From contig NZ_JBGGTQ010000007.1 in assembly GCF_041320705.1 (NCBI RefSeq), forward strand, positions 124,001 to 188,000: 64,000 bases of DNA, read 5' to 3'. The DNA comes from Kineococcus mangrovi. GTDB lineage: Bacteria > Actinomycetota > Actinomycetes > Actinomycetales > Kineococcaceae. Every line of letters starts with the position of its first letter. Within the stretch, counting starts at the first letter, position 1. The position numbers and the translations under genes were made by a program. Positions 8,799 through 16,861 of the stretch are shown here, in pieces. The notes under the pieces were generated by a model. The model was not told the DNA's origin. It saw only the letters and a program-made list of their open reading frames with translations, and did no database searches.

Positions 8799-9116
8799 TC
8801 AGACCTGGCGGTAGTCCGCCTCGGAGTCGGCGTCGCCCGCCCCGGCGGCGTCGACGTCCGGCACCTCCTGGGCCAGCCGCTCGTCGAGGGTCTCCCCGGC
8901 GCGGTCGCCGTCGGTGACGAGCTCGGCCGTGAAGCCGCTCAGGCGGTTCTCCGGCTCCCAGCCCTGGTCGTCCTGGTCGTCGCGCATGAGCGTGTCGCTG
9001 GAGAGCACCTCGGGGTCGTCGGCCGAGGGGGCGGCGTCCGGGTCGACCTGCTGGAGGTCGGGGTCCGCCAGCGGGTCGACGTCGGGATCGCGGGGTTCGT
9101 AGGGCTGCTCGCTCAT
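8799..9116 (-). CDS. Small acidic protein, DUF5709-like
   Basis: A 105-residue, strongly acidic protein from the ATG at 9116 ('MSEQPYEPRDPDVDPL'). It has many Asp-Pro and Asp-Asp pairs and a conserved-looking 'AGETLDERLAQEVPD' segment. This resembles the acidic actinobacterial DUF5709 proteins, which have no known function. It looks intrinsically disordered, with neither cysteines nor membrane segments. It is convergent with hemQ and follows msrB on the same strand after a 15-base gap. The family call is tentative. Confidence 0.6.
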   Translation of the reverse strand: MSEQPYEPRDPDVDPLADPDLQQVDPDAAPSADDPEVLSSDTLMRDDQDDQGWEPENRLSGFTAELVTDGDRAGETLDERLAQEVPDVDAAGAGDADSEADYRQV

Positions 9117-9131
9117 GCAACCCACCCTGCC

Positions 9132-9569
9132 TCAGGCCTGCGTCGGGCGCAGGGTGAGGCTGATCGAGTTGATGCAGTACCGCTGGTCGGTGGGCGTGGG
9201 GTACCCCTCGCCCTCGAACACGTGACCCAGGTGCGAACCGCAGGTGGCGCACCGGACCTCGACGCGGCGCATGCCGAGGGAGCGGTCCTCCAGCAGCTCC
9301 ACGGCGTCGGAGTCCTTCGGGTCGAAGAACGACGGCCACCCGCAGTGCGAGGAGAACTTCTCGGAGCTGGTGAACAGTTCGGCCCCGCAGGCGCGGCAGG
9401 CGTAGACGCCCTCGGTCGTGGTGTCCTCGTACTCGCCGGTGAACGGGCGCTCCGTCCCGGCCTGGCGCAGCACGTGGTACTCCTGCGGGTCCAGCTGCGC
9501 GCGCCACTGCTCGTCCGTCCTGGTCACGCTGTAGGTCTTGCCGCTGGTCTCGGGGGTGTGCGCAGTCAT
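9132..9569 (-). CDS. msrB: Peptide-methionine (R)-S-oxide reductase
   Basis: Reduces the R epimer of methionine sulphoxide in damaged proteins. The 145-residue product has both zinc-binding CxxC pairs ('YACRACGAELF' and 'RCATCGSHLGHVF'), the 'SSEKFSSHCGWPSFF' substrate loop, and the catalytic cysteine in 'RYCINSISL' at about residue 132. The resolving-cysteine position in 'FSSHCGWPSF' is also a cysteine. It is cytoplasmic, with no signal peptide. The ATG at 9569 is the first residue of a normal-length protein. Confidence 0.95.
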   Translation of the reverse strand: MTAHTPETSGKTYSVTRTDEQWRAQLDPQEYHVLRQAGTERPFTGEYEDTTTEGVYACRACGAELFTSSEKFSSHCGWPSFFDPKDSDAVELLEDRSLGMRRVEVRCATCGSHLGHVFEGEGYPTPTDQRYCINSISLTLRPTQA

Positions 9570-9605
9570 GTCCCCCTCAACCCCCGCGGCGGGTCGGCTG
9601 TTCCG

Positions 9606-10139
9606 TCAGCCCAGCCGGGTGGTGCCCGCGTACACGTGCAGCACGGGGACGCCGAGGGTGTCGCGGGCCTGGGAGGCCCAGTCGGTGCGGAACGTGTCCT
9701 CGACCGCCCGCGGGCGGGTGACGACGACCAGCTCGCGCGCGTCCGGCTCCTGCGCCAGCGCGGTCCGGACCTCCGGCAGCGGGTCGTCCCCGGTGGTGCG
9801 GCCCTCGACGGTGAGCCCCTCGGCGCGCAACGCCTCGACCGTGGCCCGCAGCGCGGTCTCGGCGTCGGCGCGGAGCTCGTGCGCGCCCGGCCGGTCCCCG
9901 CGCAGGTCGGCCAGGGCCTCCTTGAGCTCCCCGAGGCTGACCTTGTCGACGACGTCGGCGAGCAGGCTGCGCCGGGTGTCGGCCGGGACGAGCACGAGGT
10001 GGCGCACGTCCTGCCCCTCGGCGCGCTCGGCGGCGTGCAGCTGGGCGACGTTGCGCGCGTCGACGTCGCCGAACGCCTCCTCGGTGAGCACGACGACGGT
10101 CCACGGCGAGGCGTTCGGGGAGACGTTCTGCGCAGGCAC
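9606..10139 (-). CDS. Conserved hypothetical protein with a universal-stress-protein-like pattern
   Basis: About 177 residues from GTG 10139. The sequence alternates strands and helices: 'WTVVVLTEEAFGDVDARNV' at the start, 'VRHLVLVPADT' in the middle, 'ARELVVVTRPRAVEDTFR' later, ending 'LGVPVLHVYAGTTRLG'. The repeated hydrophobic strand followed by an acidic loop recalls a USP/Rossmann-like fold, but no ATP-binding motif is present. I do not assign a function. It follows the divergent start of a DoxX-like gene by about 60 bases. Confidence 0.6.
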   Translation of the reverse strand: MPAQNVSPNASPWTVVVLTEEAFGDVDARNVAQLHAAERAEGQDVRHLVLVPADTRRSLLADVVDKVSLGELKEALADLRGDRPGAHELRADAETALRATVEALRAEGLTVEGRTTGDDPLPEVRTALAQEPDARELVVVTRPRAVEDTFRTDWASQARDTLGVPVLHVYAGTTRLG

Positions 10140-10199
10140 GTCCGCGACCCTAACGGGGGCGGGTGCGCCCGGCAGCCCGGTGTCCGGCAGGATCGGAGC

Positions 10200-10580
10200 G
10201 TGATCGCCGGGCGGAGCAGTCGTGCGGTGCCGCGCTGGGTGGCCCCCGCGGCGCTCTTCACCGTCGCCGGGGTCGCGCACTTCGCGCGCCCCCGGGGTTT
10301 CGACGCGATCGTCCCGCGGGTGCTGCCGGGCCCCGCGCGGGCCTGGACGCACGGTTCTGGCGTGGCCGAGCTGGCGCTCGCGGTGGGGTTCGCGGTCCCC
10401 GCCACCCGGTGCGCGACGTCCCGGGCGGCCGCCGCCTTCCTCGTCGCGGTGTGGCCAGCCAACGTGACGATGGCCGTGGACGCGTGGCGCTCCGGTTCTC
10501 GCCGGGCCCGCGTCGTGACGACCGTCCGCCTCCCGCTGCAGGTGCCGTTGATCGGCCTGGTCCTGCGGGCGGGCCGGTGA
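10200..10580 (+). CDS. DoxX-like small membrane protein
   Basis: A 126-residue protein with about four hydrophobic segments: 'WVAPAALFTVAGVAHFA', 'GVAELALAVGFAVPAT', 'AAAAFLVAVWPANVTMA' and 'LPLQVPLIGLVLRA'. The motif 'GVAHFARPRGFDAIVPRVLP' and the 'ANVTMAVD' segment match DoxX-like family proteins annotated as membrane proteins of unknown role, some linked to redox or thiol stress. The GTG start is at 10200. Its stop overlaps the GTG of the next gene (GTGA), so they form a coupled pair. Confidence 0.75.
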   Translation: MIAGRSSRAVPRWVAPAALFTVAGVAHFARPRGFDAIVPRVLPGPARAWTHGSGVAELALAVGFAVPATRCATSRAAAAFLVAVWPANVTMAVDAWRSGSRRARVVTTVRLPLQVPLIGLVLRAGR

Positions 10581-11749
10581 ACGGGCGCCGGACCGCCGCG
10601 GTCGGGGCCGTGGCGACGGCGGCGGCCGCGACCGTGACGGGGGCCGCCCTCACCGCGACCGCGGTGACCTTCGCGCGGGCCGTCGTGACCCCGCGCCGGC
10701 ACAAGCCGGACGACTTGGACGTGCTGCAGGTCGGCCCGCGCCGCGTCGTGCTGTCGGCCACCGCCGACACGGTCGTGCCCGGCCGGTACGGGGTGTGGAC
10801 CGACGGCGGCCGCGGGCACTTCCGCGTGGGCGACGTCCTGGGAGCGGACGAGGACCGCGTCACGCGCGAGCTGCTGGCCGTCGACTCCGGGGTGCCCGCC
10901 CCCGGCGCCGGCCGCTGGAACCAGTACTACTTCGCGGGCGACCCGACGGCGGCGCTCGGGCTGGCGCACGAGGACGTCCTCGTCCCCAGCGAGGTCGGTG
11001 CGCTGCCCTGCTGGTCGGTGCCCGGCCCGGCCGAGGGGGCCTCGCACACGTGGGCCGTGCTCGTCCACGGTCGCGGCGCGACGCGCGAGGAGGCGTTGCG
11101 CGCGGTGCCCGTCCTGCACGACCTGGGCCTGCCGTGCCTCGTGCCGGCCTACCGCAACGACGCCGACGCGCCGGAGGCCGAACCCGGCCTGTACGGGCTG
11201 GGGGACACCGAGTGGCGCGACGTGGAGGCGGTCGCCCGGTACGCCCTGGACCGGGGTGCGCGCCGGCTGCTGCTCGTCGGCTGGTCGATGGGCGGGGCGA
11301 TCGTCCTGCAGCTCGTGGCCCGCTCGGCCCTGGCCGGGCACGTGGCCGCCCTCGTCCTGGACGGACCCGTCGTCGACTGGTTCGACGTCCTGGACCACCA
11401 GGCCCGGCAGGCGGGGGTCCCCGTGCGGCTGGGGCGCTTGGGCCTGCAGCTCCTGGGGCACCCGGTCGGACGCCGGCTGGTCGGTCTCGCCGGGCCGGTG
11501 GACCTGCGGGCCATGGACTGGGTGCGCCGGGCCGAGGAGCTGGCGCTGCCCGTGCTGCTGCTGCACTCCGACGCCGACGACTACGTCCCCTCCGGACCCT
11601 CCCAGCGGCTGGCGCAGGCGCGCCCGGACCTCATCACCTACGTCGCCAGCAGCACCGCGCGGCACACGAAGGAGTGGAACGTGGACCCGCAGGGGTGGGA
11701 GTCGGCCGTCCGGGAGTTCCTCGCCCCGCGACCGGGGGACGCGGCGTGA
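10577..11749 (+). CDS. Alpha/beta hydrolase with N-terminal membrane segment
   Basis: About 390 residues. The N-terminus has an Ala/Thr/Val-rich hydrophobic helix (about residues 6-33) that could be a signal anchor. The hydrolase core shows '[17 protein letters not shown]' (oxyanion region), the nucleophile elbow '[11 protein letters not shown]', an acid in '[13 protein letters not shown]' and a histidine in '[10 protein letters not shown]', which together give a plausible Ser-Asp-His triad. The substrate is unknown. It is coupled to the DoxX-like gene upstream, and its stop overlaps the GTG of the dehydrogenase downstream. Confidence 0.8.
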   Translation: MNGRRTAAVGAVATAAAATVTGAALTATAVTFARAVVTPRRHKPDDLDVLQVGPRRVVLSATADTVVPGRYGVWTDGGRGHFRVGDVLGADEDRVTRELLAVDSGVPAPGAGRWNQYYFAGDPTAALGLAHEDVLVPSEVGALPCWSVPGPAEGASHTWAVLVHGRGATREEALRAVPVLHDLGLPCLVPAYRNDADAPEAEPGLYGLGDTEWRDVEAVARYALDRGARRLLLVGWSMGGAIVLQLVARSALAGHVAALVLDGPVVDWFDVLDHQARQAGVPVRLGRLGLQLLGHPVGRRLVGLAGPVDLRAMDWVRRAEELALPVLLLHSDADDYVPSGPSQRLAQARPDLITYVASSTARHTKEWNVDPQGWESAVREFLAPRPGDAA

Positions 11750-12723
11750 GCGTGGCGACGGCGCTGTGGGCCACCGGCCCGGGGCGGGCCGAGCTCCGCG
11801 ACGAGCTCCTGCCCGTCATCGGCACGGCCGACGTGGAGATCCGCACGGAGTTCTCCGCCGTCAGCCGCGGCACCGAGGCGCTCGTGCTGGCCGGAGCGGT
11901 CCCGCCCAGCCAGCACGACACGATGCGCGCCCCGTTCCAGTCCGGGGAGTTCCCCTTCCCCGTCAAGTACGGCTACCTGTCGGTCGGCACCGTCGAGCAG
12001 GCCGGTCCACGCGCGCTGGACCTGGTGGGGCGCAGGGTGTTCTGCCTGCACCCGCACCAGGACCGGTACGTCGTGCCGGCCTCGGCCGTGCTGCCGGTGC
12101 CCGCCGCCGTCCCGCCCGGCCGGGCCGTGCTGGCCGGGATGCTCGAGACCGCCGTCAACGGGGTCTGGGACGCCGGTCTCGGCATCGGCGACCGCGTCAG
12201 CGTCGTGGGTGCCGGGGTTCTCGGGCTGCTGGTGGCGGCGCTCGCGGTGCGGGTCCCCGGCACCGACGTCGAGGCCGTCGACGTCCGCACCGACCGCGCC
12301 GGGACCGCCGAGCGGCTGGGGTTCCGGCTCGTCGCCCCCGACGACGCCCGCCGCGAGCGCGACGTCGTCCTGCACACCAGCGGCACCGGCCCCGGGCTCA
12401 CGACCGGTCTGCAGCTGCTCGGCGACGAGGGGTTGCTCGCCGAGCTGAGCTGGTACGGCGACCGCAGCGTCGAGGTCGGCCTGGGGGAGGGTTTCCACTC
12501 CCGGCGGCTGACGATCCGCGCCTCGCAGGTCGGGCGCGTGCCCCCCGCGCGGGCGCCGCGGTGGACGACCCGGCGCCGGCTCGCCCTCGCGCTGGACCTG
12601 CTGTGCGACGAGCGGTTCGACGCCCTGCTCGACGGGGTCACCCCGTTCGGGCGCGCCGCCGAGGTCCTGCCCGGGATCGCCGCCGTGGGCGGGGACGCCC
12701 TGTGCCACCGGTTCAGCTACTGA
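11746..12723 (+). CDS. Medium-chain (zinc-type) dehydrogenase-like protein
   Basis: A 325-residue MDR-fold protein. '[20 protein letters not shown]' near the start is the family's N-terminal signature, and '[19 protein letters not shown]' is the NAD(P)-binding Rossmann motif. The usual catalytic Cys/His zinc ligands are not obvious: the '[10 protein letters not shown]' segment is the only Cys/His cluster. It may therefore be a zinc-independent oxidoreductase. It opens a tight run with a pterin-synthase-like gene, a glycosyltransferase and a methyltransferase, suggesting one pathway of unknown product. Confidence 0.8.
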   Translation: MSVATALWATGPGRAELRDELLPVIGTADVEIRTEFSAVSRGTEALVLAGAVPPSQHDTMRAPFQSGEFPFPVKYGYLSVGTVEQAGPRALDLVGRRVFCLHPHQDRYVVPASAVLPVPAAVPPGRAVLAGMLETAVNGVWDAGLGIGDRVSVVGAGVLGLLVAALAVRVPGTDVEAVDVRTDRAGTAERLGFRLVAPDDARRERDVVLHTSGTGPGLTTGLQLLGDEGLLAELSWYGDRSVEVGLGEGFHSRRLTIRASQVGRVPPARAPRWTTRRRLALALDLLCDERFDALLDGVTPFGRAAEVLPGIAAVGGDALCHRFSY

Positions 12724-12773
12724 GCCCGGCCACCGAGCCCGGCCACCGAGTCCAGCCACCGAGTCCAGCCACT
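12722..12773 (+). repeat. Tandem repeat of a 13-bp unit (four copies)
   Basis: The unit GAGCCCGGCCACC occurs twice, followed by two variant copies (GAGTCCAGCCACC, GAGTCCAGCCACT). The array begins inside the stop codon of the dehydrogenase gene and fills most of the gap to the next start. It looks like slipped-strand duplication of the gene junction. Confidence 0.85.
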
Positions 12774-12785
12774 GAGGAGTCCTGC

Positions 12786-13169
12786 GTGTTCTCGTTGACG
12801 GTCCGCGACCGGTTCATGGTGGCCCACAGCTTCACCGGCGAGGTCTTCGGCCCCGCCCAGCAGCTGCACGGGGCGACCTTCGTCGTGGAGGCGACGTTCC
12901 GCCGCGCCGAGCTCGACCCCGACGGCCTCGTCGTCGACATCGGAGTCGCCTCGCAGGTGCTGCGCGGGGTGCTCTCGCAGCTGGAGTACCGCAACCTCGA
13001 CGACGTCGAGGAGTTCTCCGGGCACAACACCACGACGGAGTTCCTCTGCCGCTGGATCGCCGACCGGCTCGCGCTCGTCCTCGGCCCGGCCGCCGCCGGG
13101 CTCGCCGGCATCTCGGTGCTGCTGCGGGAGTCCGACGTGGCGTGGGCGGCCTACGAGAAGGTGGTGTGA
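12786..13169 (+). CDS. 6-carboxytetrahydropterin synthase (QueD/PTPS)-like protein lacking key residues
   Basis: A 127-residue T-fold protein. The PTPS pattern is visible: '[15 protein letters not shown]', '[12 protein letters not shown]', '[19 protein letters not shown]' and '[13 protein letters not shown]'. In canonical enzymes the second segment reads HGH and, with an earlier His, binds zinc; here the last His is Ala, and no cysteine occupies the catalytic position before it. It may bind a pterin or another ligand without the usual chemistry. The stop overlaps the start of the glycosyltransferase gene, so the two are coupled. Confidence 0.8.
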   Translation: MFSLTVRDRFMVAHSFTGEVFGPAQQLHGATFVVEATFRRAELDPDGLVVDIGVASQVLRGVLSQLEYRNLDDVEEFSGHNTTTEFLCRWIADRLALVLGPAAAGLAGISVLLRESDVAWAAYEKVV

Positions 13170-14068
13170 GGTTCCTCCTGGCGCCGGACCTGTCGGCGCC
13201 CACGGGCGGCAACCGCTACGACGCCGAACTCCTCGCGCGCGCCGTGGCGCGGCACCTGGTCGTGGGGTCCTCGGCGGGGTCGCTGGAGCGTTCGCTCGCG
13301 CAGGTCCCCGACGGGGCCACCGTCCTGCTCGACGGCCTGGTGGCCTCCGCGCGCCCGGACGTCCTGGCCGCGCACGCGGGCCGGGTCCGGCTCGTGCTGC
13401 TCGTCCACCTGCTGCGGGCGGACGACGTGCCCGTCGAACCCGTGCTGGAGCAGGAGGTGCGGTCCCTGCGCCTCGTCGACGCCGTCGTGGTGCCCAGCCG
13501 CAGCGCCGCCCGGCGGGTGCAGGAGGTCTCCGGCGTGCAGGCCGTCGTCGCCGAACCCGGCACCGCCCCGGCCCGGCCCTCCACCGCGCGCGGTGCGCAC
13601 CGGTTGCTGTCGGTCGGGACGGTCGGTCCCCGCAAGGGGCAGCGGATCGCCGCCGAGGCCGTCGCCCGGCTCGGCGGCCCGTGGACCCTGCGGTGCGCCG
13701 GGACCGTCGCCGAGGGGTTCGCGCTGCCGGGCACCTCGCTCCTGGGCCCCCTGGACCCGGCTGCGCTGCAAGCCGAGTGGGACCGGGCCGACCTGCACGT
13801 CCTGCTCTCGCAGGCCGAGCCGTACGGCATGGCGGTCGCGGAGGGGCTGGCCCGCGCGGTGCCCTCCCTCGTCGCCGACCGCGGTGAGCTGCCCGACCTC
13901 CTCGGCGGGGCCGGGATCGTCGTCGAACCGGACGTGGACGCGGTGTGCGCGGCGCTGGTGCGGTGGGCCGCCTCCGCCGACCTGCGGCGCAGCGCGCGCC
14001 GGGCGGCCGCGGACCGGGAACTGCCGACGTGGGAGGAGACCGCGCGGATCGTGAGGGAGACGTCGTGA
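13166..14068 (+). CDS. Glycosyltransferase (GT4-like, GT-B fold)
   Basis: About 300 residues. '[20 protein letters not shown]' is the typical start of the C-terminal donor-binding domain, and '[20 protein letters not shown]' holds the E-x7-E motif of family 4 enzymes, followed by '[14 protein letters not shown]'. The N-terminal domain is short ('[14 protein letters not shown]'). The donor and acceptor are unknown. The gene is coupled at both ends by GTGA overlaps, to the PTPS-like gene upstream and the methyltransferase downstream. A pterin or other small-molecule glycoside is a reasonable guess for the product. Confidence 0.85.
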   Translation: MRFLLAPDLSAPTGGNRYDAELLARAVARHLVVGSSAGSLERSLAQVPDGATVLLDGLVASARPDVLAAHAGRVRLVLLVHLLRADDVPVEPVLEQEVRSLRLVDAVVVPSRSAARRVQEVSGVQAVVAEPGTAPARPSTARGAHRLLSVGTVGPRKGQRIAAEAVARLGGPWTLRCAGTVAEGFALPGTSLLGPLDPAALQAEWDRADLHVLLSQAEPYGMAVAEGLARAVPSLVADRGELPDLLGGAGIVVEPDVDAVCAALVRWAASADLRRSARRAAADRELPTWEETARIVRETS

Positions 14069-14805
14069 GCGAGCTGGAGAACTTCGACCCCGACTGGCTG
14101 GCCCTGCGCGAACCGGTGGACCACGCCACCCGCTCCCGGCGGCTGGAGGAGCTGCTCGCGGCCCGGCTGACCGGGCGCGACCGGGTGCGCGTCGTCGACC
14201 TCGGGGCGGGGTCGGGCTCCACGCTGCGCCACCTCGCACCACGGTTGCGCGAGCTGGGCGTGGGGGCGGTGCAGGACTGGGTGCTCGTCGACCACGACGA
14301 GGACCTGCTCGCGCGGGCCCTGGCGAGCCCCGTGCCCGCCGCGGCGTCGGTGCGGACCGCGCGCGCCGACCTCGCCGACCGGGACGCGCTGCGGGACGTG
14401 CTGTCCGGCGCGGACGTCGTCGTCGGCTCGGCCCTGCTCGACGTGCTGCCCGCACCCGTGGCGGCGGGACTCGTCGAGGTGCTCTCGGCGCTCGACCCGC
14501 GGCCGGCGGTCCTGTTCGTCCTCACCGTCCGCGGTGGGGCCACGACCGAACCGGCGGTGCCGGGCGCGGCCGAGGGGTTCGACGCCGACCAGCGCGCCCA
14601 CGGTCTCGGCCCCGACGCGGCCGGTGTCGTCGCCGAGGCGTTCACGGCCGCCGGCTGGTCGGTGCAGCGCGCGGCGACGCCGTGGCGCCTGGGCCCCTCA
14701 CCGCTGCTCGCCGCGTGGGCGCGGGGCTGGTTCACGGCCGCCGGGGTCGTGCCGCAGCCGGTGTCCAGCGCCGTCGTCCCGCACGAGGACCTGCTGGCGC
14801 AGTAG
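14065..14805 (+). CDS. Class I SAM-dependent methyltransferase
   Basis: About 246 residues. 'VRVVDLGAGSGSTLRHLAP' is motif I, 'DWVLVDHDEDLLARAL' is the acidic-loop strand, and 'DVVVGSALLDVLP' corresponds to motif II. The C-terminal part ends 'SSAVVPHEDLLAQ'. The acceptor is not predictable from sequence. It is the last gene of the four-gene run (dehydrogenase, PTPS-like, glycosyltransferase, methyltransferase). A GC-rich hairpin follows within 60 bases. Confidence 0.85.
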   Translation: MSELENFDPDWLALREPVDHATRSRRLEELLAARLTGRDRVRVVDLGAGSGSTLRHLAPRLRELGVGAVQDWVLVDHDEDLLARALASPVPAAASVRTARADLADRDALRDVLSGADVVVGSALLDVLPAPVAAGLVEVLSALDPRPAVLFVLTVRGGATTEPAVPGAAEGFDADQRAHGLGPDAAGVVAEAFTAAGWSVQRAATPWRLGPSPLLAAWARGWFTAAGVVPQPVSSAVVPHEDLLAQ

Positions 14806-14840
14806 CGGGTCGGGCGGGGTCGAGGGCGCACGGGTGCGCT

Positions 14841-14856
14841 GCCGGCGCCCGCCGGC
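14841..14856. terminator. Possible bidirectional terminator hairpin
   Basis: GCCGGC repeated around a 4-base loop forms a 6-bp stem between two convergent genes (methyltransferase and permease). The position fits a terminator; the stem is short and no U-run is present. Confidence 0.4.
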
Positions 14857-14868
14857 CGGCCCCGGGGG

Positions 14869-15930
14869 TCACAGCAGGGGGAGCACCGCCGCGCTCAGGA
14901 GGCTGCCCGCGCCCACGACGAGCAGCGTCCAGCCCACGACGCGCCGGCCCAGGGCGCCCACGACCATGACGGCCGACGGCAGGCTGACGGCCGGCAGGGC
15001 GATGAGCAGCGCGCCCACGACCGCGGGTCCGAACCCCGCCGCCGCCAGCCCCTGGGCCAGCGGGACCTCCCCGGCGGTCGGGACGACGAGCAGCGCCCCC
15101 AGGCCCACGGCGACGAGCACGCCCAGCACGCCCCACGACCGCGCCGACTCCCCCAGGGGGAACAGCCACCCCGCGAAGGTGCCGACGGTGAACACGACGA
15201 CCAGGTACTCCGGCACCAGGTAGGCGCTCATCCGGGCCAGGACGGGCAGGAACCGGCGCGGTCCCCCCTCGTGCTGGCCGGCGACCTCCTCGACGGCGGC
15301 GGCGGGCACCCGCTCCCCGGCGAGCCGGGCCACCAGCGCGCTGCCGCCGACGACGAGCAGCAGCCCGACGACCAGGCGCGTGGCGGCCCACTGCCAGGGC
15401 GCCACGAGCACGAGGAAGACGAGGACGGCCGGGTTGAGCAGCGGGTTGCCCAGCCAGTACGCCACGACCCCGGCCGTGGGGGCCCCGCTGCGCCGCAGCG
15501 CCGTGGCCACGGGCGCGGTGCAGCAGGTGCACATCATCGACGGTGTCGACAGCAGACCGCCGACGAGCGCGCTGGAGGGGCCCGAGCGCCGACGCAGCAC
15601 CGCGGTCAGCCACCGGCGCGGCACGAGGGTCTGCACGGCGGCGGCGATGAGCAGCCCGGCCACGAGGGCCTTCCAGACCGCCAGGGCGTACACCTTCGTG
15701 AACTCCCAGCCGGCCGCCAGACTCGGCCCGGACCCCGCCTCGATGCCGGCGCCCGACAGCACCGACGTCCCGGACCAGGCGCGCGTGCCCGACAGCTGGT
15801 CCACCTTCGCGGTGTAGGGCAGCCACTTCGACCACAGGAGCAGACCGACGGTCAGCAGCAGGGCGCAGACGGCGAACGCCGCCGCGCTCGAGGGAGTGCG
15901 GCGGCGTCCGGGCAGGGCGGGGGAGGTCAC
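14869..15930 (-). CDS. Permease of the ArsP/DUF318 (UPF0718) family
   Basis: A 353-residue membrane protein with about eight hydrophobic helices. The family hallmark 'MMCTCCTAPVATALRR' lies in the first half, followed by 'YWLGNPLLNPAVLVFLVLV', and the second repeat has 'VPTAGEVPLAQGLAAAGFG'. ArsP members export organo-arsenicals through the paired cysteines; other members have unknown substrates. No arsenic regulator or arsenite gene is next to it, so the substrate is open. The GTG start is at 15930. Confidence 0.82.
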   Translation of the reverse strand: MTSPALPGRRRTPSSAAAFAVCALLLTVGLLLWSKWLPYTAKVDQLSGTRAWSGTSVLSGAGIEAGSGPSLAAGWEFTKVYALAVWKALVAGLLIAAAVQTLVPRRWLTAVLRRRSGPSSALVGGLLSTPSMMCTCCTAPVATALRRSGAPTAGVVAYWLGNPLLNPAVLVFLVLVAPWQWAATRLVVGLLLVVGGSALVARLAGERVPAAAVEEVAGQHEGGPRRFLPVLARMSAYLVPEYLVVVFTVGTFAGWLFPLGESARSWGVLGVLVAVGLGALLVVPTAGEVPLAQGLAAAGFGPAVVGALLIALPAVSLPSAVMVVGALGRRVVGWTLLVVGAGSLLSAAVLPLL

Positions 15931-15951
15931 GGCCCCGACCCTACGAGGGGC

Positions 15952-16794
15952 TCAGGAGGGGACGAAGTCCAAGGTGTCGGGGTGGCCCCCGATGCGGCCG
16001 GAGTCCCCCTGGTCCAGGGCGGTGATGAGGGCGAGGTCCTCCTCGGTGAGCTCCACGTCGAAGAGGTCGAAGTTCTCCTCCACGCGCGAGCGCGTCACCG
16101 ACTTTGGGAAGACGATGTCGCCGCGCTCGACGTGCCAGCGCAGGACGACCTGGGCCGGGGACTTCCCCAGCCGCTTCGCCACGTCCGTGATGGTGGGGTC
16201 GTCCAGCACCTTGCCCTGGGCGATCGGCGACCAGGCCTCGACGCCGATCTGGTGCTCGCCGCAGAAGGTGCGCACCGCCTCGTTGCCGAAGTAGGGGTGC
16301 ACCTCGATCTGGTTCACCGCCGGCACCACGGTCGTCTCCTGCAGCAGCCGGTTGAGGTGGTGGACCTGGAAGTTCGAGACGCCGATGGAGCGCAGCCGGC
16401 CGTCGGCGTGCGCCTCCTCCAGCACCTTCCACGTCGAGACGAAGTCGCCGCCGTACAGGGTCGGCAGCGGCCAGTGGATGAGGTACAGGTCGACGGGCCC
16501 GCCGAGCTTGTCGACGGAGGAGTCGATCGCGGCGCGGGCGGCGTCCGGCTCGTGGGCGCCGTTGTTCAGCTTGCTGGTGATCCAGACGTCCTCGCGGGGC
16601 ACACCGGAGTCCAGGACGCCCTGCAGCGTCTCGGCCTCGTTGCCGTACATCTGGGCCGTGTCCAGGTGCCGGTAGCCGACCTCCAGGGCGGTCCGCACGG
16701 CGGCGGCCGTCTCCTCCGGCGGGATCTGGAAGACCCCGAAGCCGAGCTGGGGGATCTCGCGGCCGTCGTTGAGCATGATCGTGGGAACAGTCAC
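15952..16794 (-). CDS. Aldo/keto reductase
   Basis: A 280-residue (beta/alpha)8 oxidoreductase. The catalytic tetrad can be placed: Asp and Tyr in 'HLDTAQMYGNE', Lys in 'VWITSKLNN', His in 'DLYLIHWPLPT'. 'VFPKSVTRSRVEENFDLFD' is the NADPH-binding C-terminal segment. It reduces aldehydes or ketones such as 2,5-diketo-gluconate-type substrates; the true substrate is unknown. The start chosen is GTG 16794 ('MTVPTIMLNDGREIPQLGFG'), because the upstream in-frame sequence crosses the formate dehydrogenase promoter. Confidence 0.93.
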   Translation of the reverse strand: MTVPTIMLNDGREIPQLGFGVFQIPPEETAAAVRTALEVGYRHLDTAQMYGNEAETLQGVLDSGVPREDVWITSKLNNGAHEPDAARAAIDSSVDKLGGPVDLYLIHWPLPTLYGGDFVSTWKVLEEAHADGRLRSIGVSNFQVHHLNRLLQETTVVPAVNQIEVHPYFGNEAVRTFCGEHQIGVEAWSPIAQGKVLDDPTITDVAKRLGKSPAQVVLRWHVERGDIVFPKSVTRSRVEENFDLFDVELTEEDLALITALDQGDSGRIGGHPDTLDFVPS

Positions 16795-16861
16795 GGGAAC
16801 GATCCTGGTACGGGCGGGTCGGGGGCGCACGCGGAGCCGGTCCGGGGGTATGTTCCGGGAC

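Noticed and set aside
12722-12773. The short tandem repeats as a CRISPR array
   Set aside because: There are no spacers: units are directly adjacent, only 13-14 bp long, and no cas gene is present.
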